A stretch of 64,000 nt of DNA, taken from positions 186,001 to 250,000 of the forward strand of contig NZ_JABMCJ010000093.1 in NCBI RefSeq assembly GCF_013359755.1, written 5' to 3'. The position numbers were made by a program, and so were the translations under genes. Position 1 is the first letter of the stretch. Each line of letters begins with the position of its first letter. This DNA comes from Tardiphaga robiniae (GTDB lineage Bacteria; Pseudomonadota; Alphaproteobacteria; Rhizobiales; Xanthobacteraceae). Below the pieces are notes generated by a model. It saw nothing but the letters and a program-made list of their open reading frames with translations, ran no database searches and had not been told where the DNA came from. Below are positions 1 to 7,437 of the stretch, piece by piece.

Positions 1-699
1 CCCGACAACAAATCCTGGCTCGGCTCGATGAAGGCCTATCGCAGCCGCATGCAGTCGGCGCTGGATGGCCTCGATCTCACGCCGATGCAGGCCGACTGGC
101 GCGACAACAACCGCACCATTCTGCAGAACAATCTGGCTTTCATGGACGAGTGCATCGCCAAGGGCGTCATCCCCTTCGATGTGCTGGAGACATTTGGCAA
201 GAAGCAGGCGCCGTTCCTTGCGAAGAACGTGACTTGGGCCGCGCAGACCCAGGTCAATCACTGGATGACCGTGCTGGGCGACTGGAAGAAGATGCTGGGT
301 CCCGATTGGGACAAGGCCTATGCCGCGAGCAACACGATTTATGTGGCACGGCAGAACAACGTGCTGTTCAGCGTGCTGGCGCAGTTCTTCCCGCCGGAGG
401 CCATCAACGATCGTCTGCTGCTGATCGAGACCGTGTCGTTCACCACCACGCAAGCCGACATGCTGGAGTCGCTGACCCGCATCATCGCCGATCGCTCGGT
501 GGGCTCGCTGTTCTTCGGCAACTATCACCTGATGGATTATGAATTGATGGGGGGCGACGCCCGCGCTGCCATCATCGCCGAGAGCGCCAAGCGCGGCATG
601 ACGCCGTTCCTGCCGCCCGTGGTGCCGTTCGGCTCGAACCAGTGGCCGACGCTGATCACCACTGGACCCGGGCCGGCCACCATCGCCGATCTTAAGTAA
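1..699 (+). CDS. Conserved hypothetical protein, 5' end outside window
   Basis: The frame is open from base 1 and reaches a stop at 697-699, so the gene probably starts upstream; the first ATG inside the window (28) has no clear ribosome binding site and is not taken as the start. The visible 232 residues are soluble, rich in Trp and aromatic residues, with no signal peptide, membrane segment or motif that I recognise. It ends 40 bases before the molybdenum hydroxylase genes on the same strand and could belong to the same transcription unit. Function unknown. Confidence 0.75.
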   Translation, partial: PDNKSWLGSMKAYRSRMQSALDGLDLTPMQADWRDNNRTILQNNLAFMDECIAKGVIPFDVLETFGKKQAPFLAKNVTWAAQTQVNHWMTVLGDWKKMLGPDWDKAYAASNTIYVARQNNVLFSVLAQFFPPEAINDRLLLIETVSFTTTQADMLESLTRIIADRSVGSLFFGNYHLMDYELMGGDARAAIIAESAKRGMTPFLPPVVPFGSNQWPTLITTGPGPATIADLK

Positions 700-739
700 T
701 CGGCGCAGCGGCGGACGGCTGTCGATCAGGGGTGGAAGC

Positions 740-3514
740 ATGCGGACTTCGCGTCGCGAGTTCATGAAATGGGTATCGGCGGGCGGTATTTCGCTCAGCC
801 TGTCGCATCTGGCTGCGGCGGAGCCGGTGGCGTTCCCGGCACGCGAGACACTGCCGGGGCGGGGCAAGTTGAATCCCGCTATCGGCGGCGCCGGTCGTGT
901 CGATGGCGTCGCCAAGGTCACCGGCTCGAAACTCTATGCGTCGGATTTCCGGGCGAATGACCTGCCGGGCTGGCCCGAGAAAACCTCGCACGCCATTCTG
1001 GTGCGCGCGCCCGATGCCACCCATGTCTATCTCGGCATGGACCTCGCGCGGCTGAGCGGGGCGCTGAAGCCTACGGTGATCGTCACCGCGGCGGATCTCG
1101 CCAGGATCAACGTCCGCGTTCCCGCCTACTATGAAGGCGATCTGTTCTGTCCCGTCGGCAAGACGCCGCTCTATATGGGCCAGCCCGTTGCGCTGCTGAT
1201 CTTTGAGCAGTTCGATACCTATGACCGCGCGCGGATCGCCTTGCGCGACGGCACCTTCGTGCAGTTTGGCGAGGAGACCGGCCCGATCGTAATGCCGAAT
1301 TATGCGGCGTATCGTTTCACCCGCGTTGCCGGCGCCACGCCCGATGCGCCCGATGTCTACTCGCCGGTCCTCGCCGGCTGGGTCACGCCCGGCCGTACCC
1401 AGGCGTCCGCGCTGCCGGTATGGTCCTCGACCGCGCACAAGAACGAGGCCGGTTACGAGAAGGCCGCGGTCTATGGCGACCAGATCCGTGCCGAGATCGC
1501 CGCCAGCGAGTCTTCGGCTCTGGTACTGGACCGCACCTTCGATACGCAGTCTGTCGATCCGATGTTTATGGAGCCGGAATGCGGGCTGGGCTGGTACAGC
1601 GCAAAAGACAAGGCGCTCGAACTGGTGCTGGGCGTGCAGTCGCCCTATGAAGCGGCGGAATCAATCGCGTTTCTGCTTGGCGAAACCAAGGCGCCGTTCA
1701 AGCCGAGTGCGATCAACGCGCAATTCGCCTATGTGGGGGGCGGTTTCGGCGGCCGCGACCATACGCCATTCATTTTCTATGTGACGCTGGCGGCGATATT
1801 CTTTCCGGACCGTCCGGTGCGGCTGGCGCACGATCGGTATCAGCAATTTCAGGCTGGCATCAAACGCCACGCCATCAAGATGCGCTCGCGCATGTCTGTC
1901 GATCGCGCCTCTGGCAAGATCACGGCCTTCGCCGCCGATCACGTGCTCGATGGCGGTGGTCTCGCCAATTTCTCGGCCAATGTCGCCACCTGCGCCGCAA
2001 CGGCCGCGATTGGTATCTATGACGTGCCGAAGGTCGATGTGACGACTGTGGCAGAGCATACCCGCGGCGTGACCGCGGGCTCGATGCGCGGCTACGGTTC
2101 GCTGCAGACCATGACCGCGCTGGAAGTTCTGATCGACGAGGCGGCGCTTGCGCTGAAGCTCGATCCCATCGACTTCCGGCGACGCAATGCCCTGAAGCAG
2201 GATGGCCGCACCATGACCGGCAATCCCTATATCGTCTCGGTGCGGAGCTTGGAGGTTCTCGACAAGCTCGAGCAGCACCCGATCTGGCAGCAACGAGCTG
2301 CAGAGAAGGTGCGCGCGGCCAGCGGCATACTGGTCGGCACCGGCGTCGCCTGTGTGACCAAGGACTACGGCACCGGCGGCGATAGTTCGAACGGTCGCGT
2401 TGAACTCAGCCCCGACGGCAGGATCGCGATCTTCTGCGACCATGTCGAGATGGGCAATGGCATCGGCACGGCGCTGGCCAATCGCGTCGCATTGCATCTC
2501 GGCAGCATCGCTGACGAGGTGGCGGTGTCGCAGGTCGGCGTGTTCGATGCGATGGAGCTGGTGACCTCCGGCGATTGCTACACCATGGACCAGAAGACCC
2601 AGGACAAGGCCGAGAAGGATCCGCGCTGGGTGCCGTCGATCAGTTCGGCCACGTCAGCCTCCATCGGCGCCCATGTCGGTACCCATGCCGCGGCGGAAGC
2701 TGCGCGGGTGATCTTCCGCTTCGGTCTGTGGCCGGCGGCGCTGGCGCTATGGAATATCGGCCCGCGCGATCCACGCGCCAGGGACTTTGCCAAAGCGCAG
2801 TGGAAGGACGGACAGCTCACAATGGCGGGCCTGCCGTCGCTGCCGTTGGACAAACTCGCCGCCGCGGCCCATGCACGCAATCTGGTCACCGGCGCCGTGG
2901 CGCACGGGTTCTCGCGCTGGTCGTGGGCACGCGCACGTTTCCCCATTAACGGCGAGCAGTATCGCGCCGAGATCGACGGGCTCGCGCTGCGTCGTGGCGC
3001 CGGCAAATTCACGCGCATCAACCGTGCCAGCGTGTTGTTCCCCCCAACCGATAACAACCGGATGGGCACGGCCTATACAGCGGCATGCGGTGCAACAGTC
3101 CGGGTCGAGATCGAGAAAGCGACCGGCATGCTGCGCATCGCCAAAGCCTATACCGCATTCGAATGCGGGCAGGCGCTGGTGCCGGAGGTCGTGATTGGCC
3201 AGGCACAAGGCGGCTTCGCCATGGGCGTCGGTTACGCACTTTTGGAAACGCTGCCGCCGTTTGAGGGCGGACCCGGCAACGGGCAATGGAATCTCGGTCA
3301 ATATCTGGTGGCCAGGGGATCAGACCTGTCGCTGCGCGACGTCGAGATTGAGCTGATGCCGCCGCTGACACCGGACGAATTGCCGAAGGGCATGGCCGAG
3401 GTGGTGATGATCCCCATCGTGCCGGCATTGCTCAACGCCATCCATGACGCCATCGGACACCGCTTCGCGGCGCTGCCGGTGACACAGGCCATGCTCAAGG
3501 GAGCGCTCGCGTGA
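740..3514 (+). CDS. Molybdopterin-binding large subunit of a xanthine dehydrogenase-family hydroxylase (IorB-like)
   Basis: A 924-residue protein of the xanthine oxidase family, closest in layout to isoquinoline 1-oxidoreductase / aldehyde dehydrogenase large subunits. It begins with a twin-arginine signal (SRREFMK then a hydrophobic run ending in AAAEP), so the folded enzyme is probably exported with its cofactor. Family motifs visible are the glycine-rich GGGFGGRD cofactor loop (about residue 332) and the C-terminal GMAE segment, whose Glu matches the catalytic glutamate (normally GVGE). The gene overlaps the next by 4 bases (GTGA), implying translational coupling with the iron-sulfur subunit. 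Substrate cannot be told from sequence; hydroxylation of an aldehyde or N-heterocycle is the family norm. Confidence 0.9.
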   Translation: MRTSRREFMKWVSAGGISLSLSHLAAAEPVAFPARETLPGRGKLNPAIGGAGRVDGVAKVTGSKLYASDFRANDLPGWPEKTSHAILVRAPDATHVYLGMDLARLSGALKPTVIVTAADLARINVRVPAYYEGDLFCPVGKTPLYMGQPVALLIFEQFDTYDRARIALRDGTFVQFGEETGPIVMPNYAAYRFTRVAGATPDAPDVYSPVLAGWVTPGRTQASALPVWSSTAHKNEAGYEKAAVYGDQIRAEIAASESSALVLDRTFDTQSVDPMFMEPECGLGWYSAKDKALELVLGVQSPYEAAESIAFLLGETKAPFKPSAINAQFAYVGGGFGGRDHTPFIFYVTLAAIFFPDRPVRLAHDRYQQFQAGIKRHAIKMRSRMSVDRASGKITAFAADHVLDGGGLANFSANVATCAATAAIGIYDVPKVDVTTVAEHTRGVTAGSMRGYGSLQTMTALEVLIDEAALALKLDPIDFRRRNALKQDGRTMTGNPYIVSVRSLEVLDKLEQHPIWQQRAAEKVRAASGILVGTGVACVTKDYGTGGDSSNGRVELSPDGRIAIFCDHVEMGNGIGTALANRVALHLGSIADEVAVSQVGVFDAMELVTSGDCYTMDQKTQDKAEKDPRWVPSISSATSASIGAHVGTHAAAEAARVIFRFGLWPAALALWNIGPRDPRARDFAKAQWKDGQLTMAGLPSLPLDKLAAAAHARNLVTGAVAHGFSRWSWARARFPINGEQYRAEIDGLALRRGAGKFTRINRASVLFPPTDNNRMGTAYTAACGATVRVEIEKATGMLRIAKAYTAFECGQALVPEVVIGQAQGGFAMGVGYALLETLPPFEGGPGNGQWNLGQYLVARGSDLSLRDVEIELMPPLTPDELPKGMAEVVMIPIVPALLNAIHDAIGHRFAALPVTQAMLKGALA

Positions 3515-4041
3515 CGACACTGGGCATCACCATCAACGGACAGGTCCATGCGCCCACCGAGGTGCGCGACGATCTCTCCATGAACGACTTCCTGCGCGAA
3601 TATCTGGGCATGACCGGCACCAAATTCGGCTGCGGCGCCGCGCAGTGCCTGAGCTGTGTCGTGATCGTCGACGAGCCCGACGGCACCTGCCACACCAATC
3701 CGACCTGCGTGACCTCGGCGGCAAGCTTCCACGGCAAGACCATCCGCACGGTCGAGGGCCACGCCAAGAACGGCGAGCTGTCGCCGTTGCAGAAGGCCTT
3801 CATCAGGCATTTCGCGTTCCAGTGCGGTTACTGTACCGCCGGTTTTCTCAATGAAGGGCAGGTGCTGCTCGAGCAACTGGCCAGGACGCCTGTGCCGCGC
3901 GCGGGCCTTGAAGAGAGGATCGCCGAGGCGCTTGACGGGCATCTGTGTCGCTGCACCGGCTACTTCAAGTATCATGAGGCCGTGCTCGATGTGATCCTCA
4001 GCGACGCGAAGCGCTATCTCATTCAGGAGCCGCGCGGATGA
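3511..4041 (+). CDS. [2Fe-2S] subunit of molybdenum hydroxylase (IorA-like)
   Basis: A 176-residue protein with the two cluster-binding domains of this family. The N-terminal plant-ferredoxin-like domain has C-x4-C-x2-C (CGAAQCLSC, residues about 45-53) plus a later Cys. The C-terminal helical domain has the CGYC and CRCTGY motifs. It passes electrons from the molybdenum centre of the upstream subunit to an external acceptor. The start is GTG, overlapping the stop of the large subunit. There is no signal peptide of its own, which fits co-export with the Tat-targeted large subunit. Its stop overlaps the next gene (ATGA). Confidence 0.92.
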   Translation: MTTLGITINGQVHAPTEVRDDLSMNDFLREYLGMTGTKFGCGAAQCLSCVVIVDEPDGTCHTNPTCVTSAASFHGKTIRTVEGHAKNGELSPLQKAFIRHFAFQCGYCTAGFLNEGQVLLEQLARTPVPRAGLEERIAEALDGHLCRCTGYFKYHEAVLDVILSDAKRYLIQEPRG

Positions 4042-4652
4042 GAGCCGAGACACGCGTCAAGACTCTGGTTGTCGTCGCGACGTTCGGGATGAGCATGCTC
4101 ACGGCCTATGCGGCCGGGCAGGGCGCGTCGAAAGGGCTGGCGAGCCCGGAGAGTTTCAACGGCATCGCCGATACTAATGCGCGCTCCGCGGCGATCTTCA
4201 CCGAACTCGGCAAGGTGCTGACCCATCCGCGCTGCGTGAACTGCCATCCGGCAGGCGACGTGCCGCGGCAGGGCGATGCGCGCCGTCTGCATCAGCCGCC
4301 GGTCGCTCGCGGAGCCGATGGCCACGGCACTGCGGTGATGCGCTGCAACTCCTGTCACAAGGACGCCAATTTCGAACCCGGCCGCATCCCCGGTCATCAC
4401 GAATGGCATCTCGCGCCGCGAGAGATGGCATGGGAAGGCAAGACTGTTGCCGAGATATGCGCGCAGATCAAAGACCCCGCGCGCAATGGCGGCCGCAAGG
4501 TCGAGGATCTCATCGATCATATCGGCAAGGACACGCTGGTCGGCTGGGCCTGGGCGCCGGGTTACGGACGTGCGCCTGCGCCGGGTACGCAGGCCGAGGC
4601 GGGCGCTCTCGTCGAAGCCTGGGCGAAAACAGGCGCAGCTTGTCCGGGCTGA
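4038..4652 (+). CDS. Exported dihaem c-type cytochrome-like partner of the molybdenum hydroxylase
   Basis: A 204-residue protein with an N-terminal hydrophobic signal (residues about 8-26, ending AYAA) and two CxxCH haem c sites, CVNCH (about residue 66) and CNSCH (about residue 103). It is translationally coupled to the [2Fe-2S] subunit by an ATGA overlap, so it is very likely the periplasmic electron acceptor of this enzyme, replacing the FAD subunit of other xanthine dehydrogenases. Proteins of this kind are often annotated only as an isoquinoline 1-oxidoreductase subunit. The haem sites are seen in the sequence; the electron-transfer role is inferred from context. Confidence 0.85.
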   Translation: MRAETRVKTLVVVATFGMSMLTAYAAGQGASKGLASPESFNGIADTNARSAAIFTELGKVLTHPRCVNCHPAGDVPRQGDARRLHQPPVARGADGHGTAVMRCNSCHKDANFEPGRIPGHHEWHLAPREMAWEGKTVAEICAQIKDPARNGGRKVEDLIDHIGKDTLVGWAWAPGYGRAPAPGTQAEAGALVEAWAKTGAACPG

Positions 4653-4787
4653 TGCCACGACGCCATTTCTGACCCAGTCCCGTTTGTCTCTGTAGACCGG
4701 CCCGGCGCCAACAGATTGTATGTTCGTTACGCGGGAACTCTCTGAACAGAAATCCATTATCCGGTCTGAAAAAACTGGAGGTGTGTC

Positions 4788-4964
4788 ATGAAGCAAGTGC
4801 CCGACGCTGAAGAAAACCGCCGGCTGGGGAAAATCCAGTCTGACAAGGCTGGCAAGCTCCCCGAGGGCGATGCCAAGCAGGCTCACTTGAAGAAAGCTCG
4901 AGACTACGAAGCGGATGCTCGTTCGAGGGCTTGGCGGGACTCCAATCTCAAGTCTCCGAAGTAA
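4788..4964 (+). CDS. Small hydrophilic protein, 58 aa
   Basis: A short reading frame (MKQVPDAEEN start, NLKSPK end) preceded by a strong ribosome binding site, GGAGG at 4778-4782, six bases before the ATG. The product is highly charged (many Lys, Arg, Asp, Glu and Ala) with no membrane segment, and is probably helical. It stands alone between the hydroxylase operon and a response regulator. No function can be assigned; composition suggests a small stress or regulatory protein, but that is a guess. Confidence 0.6.
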   Translation: MKQVPDAEENRRLGKIQSDKAGKLPEGDAKQAHLKKARDYEADARSRAWRDSNLKSPK

Positions 4965-5030
4965 TGATCGGGAACGATTGTACGCTGACTAACTTAGGAG
5001 GAGTGCCATGTTGGCTCTCGAGGTTTCGGA

Positions 5031-5384
5031 ATGCCGACAGTGCTGGTTGTTGAGGATGAAGCCCTCATTCGGGATTTGATCAGCGAAGAATTGGTCGAAG
5101 CAGGATTCGATGTTTTGCAGGTCGGCGACGCCAATCAGGCAATTGCCGTCCTAGAGGCCCGCCAGGATATCCACCTCGTATTCACGGATATCGATATGCC
5201 CGGCTCCATGGATGGCCTCAAGCTAGCTGCTGCTGTTCGTGACAGGTGGCCACCGATCCACATCATTATCACAACTGGGAAAGCGAGGCCCATGACGATT
5301 CCGGCCAACGCGCTTTTTATTCCGAAGCCCTACCTGACCACGGCGGTGATATCTGCGATGCGGACGTTCGAGAACATGCGCTAG
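5031..5384 (+). CDS. Single-domain response regulator (CheY-like)
   Basis: 117 residues forming one receiver domain and nothing else. The N-terminus VLVVEDEALI carries the acidic pair, the phospho-acceptor Asp is in VFTDIDMPG (about residue 51), the conserved Thr is in IITTG, and the conserved Lys is in IPKPY near the end. Stand-alone receivers signal by protein contact, for example to a kinase or phosphorelay. The hybrid kinase at 7438-9345 has a related receiver (FSDIVMPGKLDG), but no link is shown. The best Shine-Dalgarno (AGGAGG, about 4996-5001) serves a different ATG at 5008 that opens a 23-codon out-of-frame ORF overlapping this start. Confidence 0.88.
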   Translation: MPTVLVVEDEALIRDLISEELVEAGFDVLQVGDANQAIAVLEARQDIHLVFTDIDMPGSMDGLKLAAAVRDRWPPIHIIITTGKARPMTIPANALFIPKPYLTTAVISAMRTFENMR

Positions 5385-5448
5385 GTGGCTGGCGTCGGTA
5401 ATTCGATTCCGGTACCGCCGCGTCTGCTGCGCTGGTGGAAGCCTCTGC

Positions 5449-5751
5449 CTAAATCATACGGATAACCTTCTCGGCATCCGTATAAGCCTCTTCTTCTGAT
5501 GGGAAATCCTCAGACGTGACAACGCTTTTCAATGCAACGCCATTCATGGTCAGGACGCCTCCATCTTTGCGGGAAATAGCTGCACGCCAGAATCCTGGCC
5601 GTCGCTGGTAAGCGAGAATGGAGAACTGAGCTTTATTTGCCATTGTAATGTTCGGCGCCTCAAAGGCGGCCGTGTCAAGGCCGGCAAATTTGGCAAAGTC
5701 GCGCGCGCCGCAGCTGGGCTTGATGTGAGCTAAGTGAACTCTCCTAAGCAT
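5449..5751 (-). CDS. Small conserved hypothetical protein
   Basis: The longest frame is 100 residues from 5751. The more convincing part starts at an internal ATG at 5643 (MANKAQFSIL), giving 64 residues that begin without the odd N-terminal stretch. The short form is compact, with an aromatic RRPGFWRAAI patch and an acidic C-terminus (SEEEAYTDAEK). No known domain recognised; I recall similar short proteins being frequent in Bradyrhizobium-type genomes, but could not check. Neither start has a strong ribosome binding site. It converges on the response regulator with 64 bases between. Confidence 0.55.
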   Translation of the reverse strand: MLRRVHLAHIKPSCGARDFAKFAGLDTAAFEAPNITMANKAQFSILAYQRRPGFWRAAISRKDGGVLTMNGVALKSVVTSEDFPSEEEAYTDAEKVIRMI

Positions 5752-5922
5752 CCGGCGTTAATGGATGTTGGGAGCACCTCATGTTTCTGGCTCGTTATCA
5801 AAAAGGTATCTGCGGCCTCAGTTTCCGAGCGAGTTCGGAACTTGGCCTCATCGGGCTGGTTAAGCAAAGGCCGGCATCGTCGCGTGGCCGTCGCTATGCT
5901 GGCCTAACCAAAGGAGAGGCAG

Positions 5923-6237
5923 ATGAAAGTAACACGCCAAGTTGTACTAGTTTGTGCAGCCACGCTGGGTCTCGGTAGCGCGTCGGTCCAAGCGGGTCCA
6001 TGCAACACCAGCAAAACGACTGAAATGCGCGACGCTGGTTCGGGCCCGACTCCAGGCAACACCGGTTCGACTGTCGGTGCAAATTCCAAAACTGATCAGC
6101 ACCCGCCGACGAGCGCCATGAACCAGCAGTCCGGGAATATTCCTGCTTCATCTGAGGACGCCCAGAAGCAAATGCAAGGGAAGCCAACTGCGGCGCAGCA
6201 GGCCGACGGGGCAAAGGCTCAAGGCAGCGACTGCTGA
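5923..6237 (+). CDS. Small exported protein, Gly/Ser/Gln-rich, 104 aa
   Basis: A clear Sec signal peptide (KVTRQVV then a hydrophobic run ending SVQAG, cleavage about residue 24) is followed by about 80 residues of low-complexity hydrophilic sequence rich in Ser, Thr, Gln, Gly and Pro. There are two Cys, one just after cleavage and one as the last residue. The ribosome binding site AGGAGAGG lies six to seven bases before the ATG. The mature part looks disordered, with no domain recognised. Probably periplasmic. Confidence 0.65.
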   Translation: MKVTRQVVLVCAATLGLGSASVQAGPCNTSKTTEMRDAGSGPTPGNTGSTVGANSKTDQHPPTSAMNQQSGNIPASSEDAQKQMQGKPTAAQQADGAKAQGSDC

Positions 6238-6470
6238 TGTTCATGACGAACCGGCCTTCAGCACGCGGGGCATTCATCGCTTAGGCTGTCGAGCACGTTC
6301 TACTCTTGCCTAAGAACGTGCAGTGTTCCGCGAGCGACAGAGCGTAATCTACTTGGTGCTGTGTCGCGGCCGCGTGTAACCGGCTCGTCGCATGACGCGA
6401 TCGCTTGGGCTTCCATCAGTAAATCGGCCGCCGGCATTCCAGGCCATGGTCAGACCTTCTCGCCTGAAAT

Positions 6471-6692
6471 CTATCTGCTCGAGGGCTCGTCGGGATCCCC
6501 TCCGTTCAAGTGCAGTCCAGCGCGTTCCTCAACCTGCCAAGCTTCTTCCTGGTATTTCGCCGCCAAAACATTCAGCCGATCTGATACTGACCGAAATCCG
6601 ACGAATTTGGCGAACTCTTTGCACCTTCGAGACATGGCCCTCAATTGAACTGCTGTTGCGATCGCTTTTCGTTGGAGCTTTGTGGGAGCCAT
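6471..6692 (-). CDS. Small helical hypothetical protein, 73 aa
   Basis: The open frame extends to 6794, but the ATG at 6692 is preferred because AGGA lies five bases upstream on the minus strand. The product (MAPTKLQRKA start) has an Arg/Lys-rich helix followed by KEFAKFVGF and an acidic helix (KYQEEAWQVEERAG). It resembles short rhizobial proteins made of a cell-size or age-type helical pair, but I cannot name a family. It lies next to another short helical protein on the same strand (6926-7132). Function unknown. Confidence 0.45.
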   Translation of the reverse strand: MAPTKLQRKAIATAVQLRAMSRRCKEFAKFVGFRSVSDRLNVLAAKYQEEAWQVEERAGLHLNGGDPDEPSSR

Positions 6693-6925
6693 CGACGTCC
6701 TAGGTTTCACCGCGCGACAAACACTCCACCATTTCGCAAAACAGCGGGCGCGTTGAACCAACGACAAGAAGATGAGTGTAGTTCCATGAGACAAAGTATC
6801 GCAAGGCCGGCGAATAGCGGGCCTATTGATATCGGGCCATCAGCTTTCGCGTGCTAGTTCGAAAGATGCGGCGCAGCTCGCATTGATACGCGAATAAAAG
6901 TTCCAGCGTTGCCGAAATGAAAGAC

Positions 6926-7132
6926 CTAGCGTGACGCGTGAATGTTAGAAGGTTCAGCAGCATCTGGCAGAGCTGGCTGGTTACAGTCAACGTGATGGTC
7001 GCTGATCAAATCAAGCGCCCGATGCTTCCACCTTTCGGCTTCGGCTAGAAATTTCCAACTTTCCTCGGGAAAAAACGAGGCGCGCTGTCGACACATGCTC
7101 TCCATTGCTCGTGCATGTAGAAGCTCTTTCAT
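6926..7132 (-). CDS. Small conserved hypothetical protein, 68 aa
   Basis: A 68-residue frame with a very strong ribosome binding site (GGGGAGGAAGCG before the ATG). The sequence has two short helices rich in Arg, Glu and Trp (CRQRASF; WKFLAEAERWKHRAL), the pattern of a small rhizobial helical protein family that I recognise by style only. A longer, doubtful frame upstream (7129-7416) ends with an ATGA overlap on this start. Function unknown. Confidence 0.6.
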   Translation of the reverse strand: MKELLHARAMESMCRQRASFFPEESWKFLAEAERWKHRALDLISDHHVDCNQPALPDAAEPSNIHASR

Positions 7133-7437
7133 CGCTTCCTCCCCACTTCAGAACAGACCTCATTCTGCGCTCCACAAATCAGACGTAAAGAGCCTCGGAG
7201 AAATAAATCGCCCGAAATACCGTAGGGGATCTGCATCGGGAGCGCTGCTTTCGTGCCGGTTGGTTCAATCTCAGTAATCGAATATCGTTCCGAGCCGAGT
7301 CCGGCGCCATAGGTCGCTCTGCGGCGCAACAAATTAGCGGTTGTGAAGGAGGTCACCTCCGAAACCGGTTTGGCACAGAAAGCGGTGCCAGAGCCGGCCC
7401 GACCGGCGCGCTTCACGTGGATGGTCAGAGGATGCTG
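7133..7437. other. Stretch without a convincing gene
   Basis: About 305 bases between the 68-residue protein and the hybrid kinase. The only frame covering it (7129-7416, minus, 95 codons) has a composition unlike the neighbouring genes and no recognisable motif. Its stop does overlap the next start as ATGA, so it is not completely excluded. It may be decayed coding sequence or the promoter region of 6926-7132. Confidence 0.4.

Noticed and set aside
5781..5978. 65-codon plus-strand frame upstream of the small exported protein
   Set aside because: Overlaps the signal peptide of 5923-6237 in another frame and has no ribosome binding site.
7129..7416. 95-codon minus-strand frame before the 68-aa protein
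   Set aside because: The ATGA overlap with the next gene is attractive, but residue composition is poor and no ribosome binding site precedes its start.
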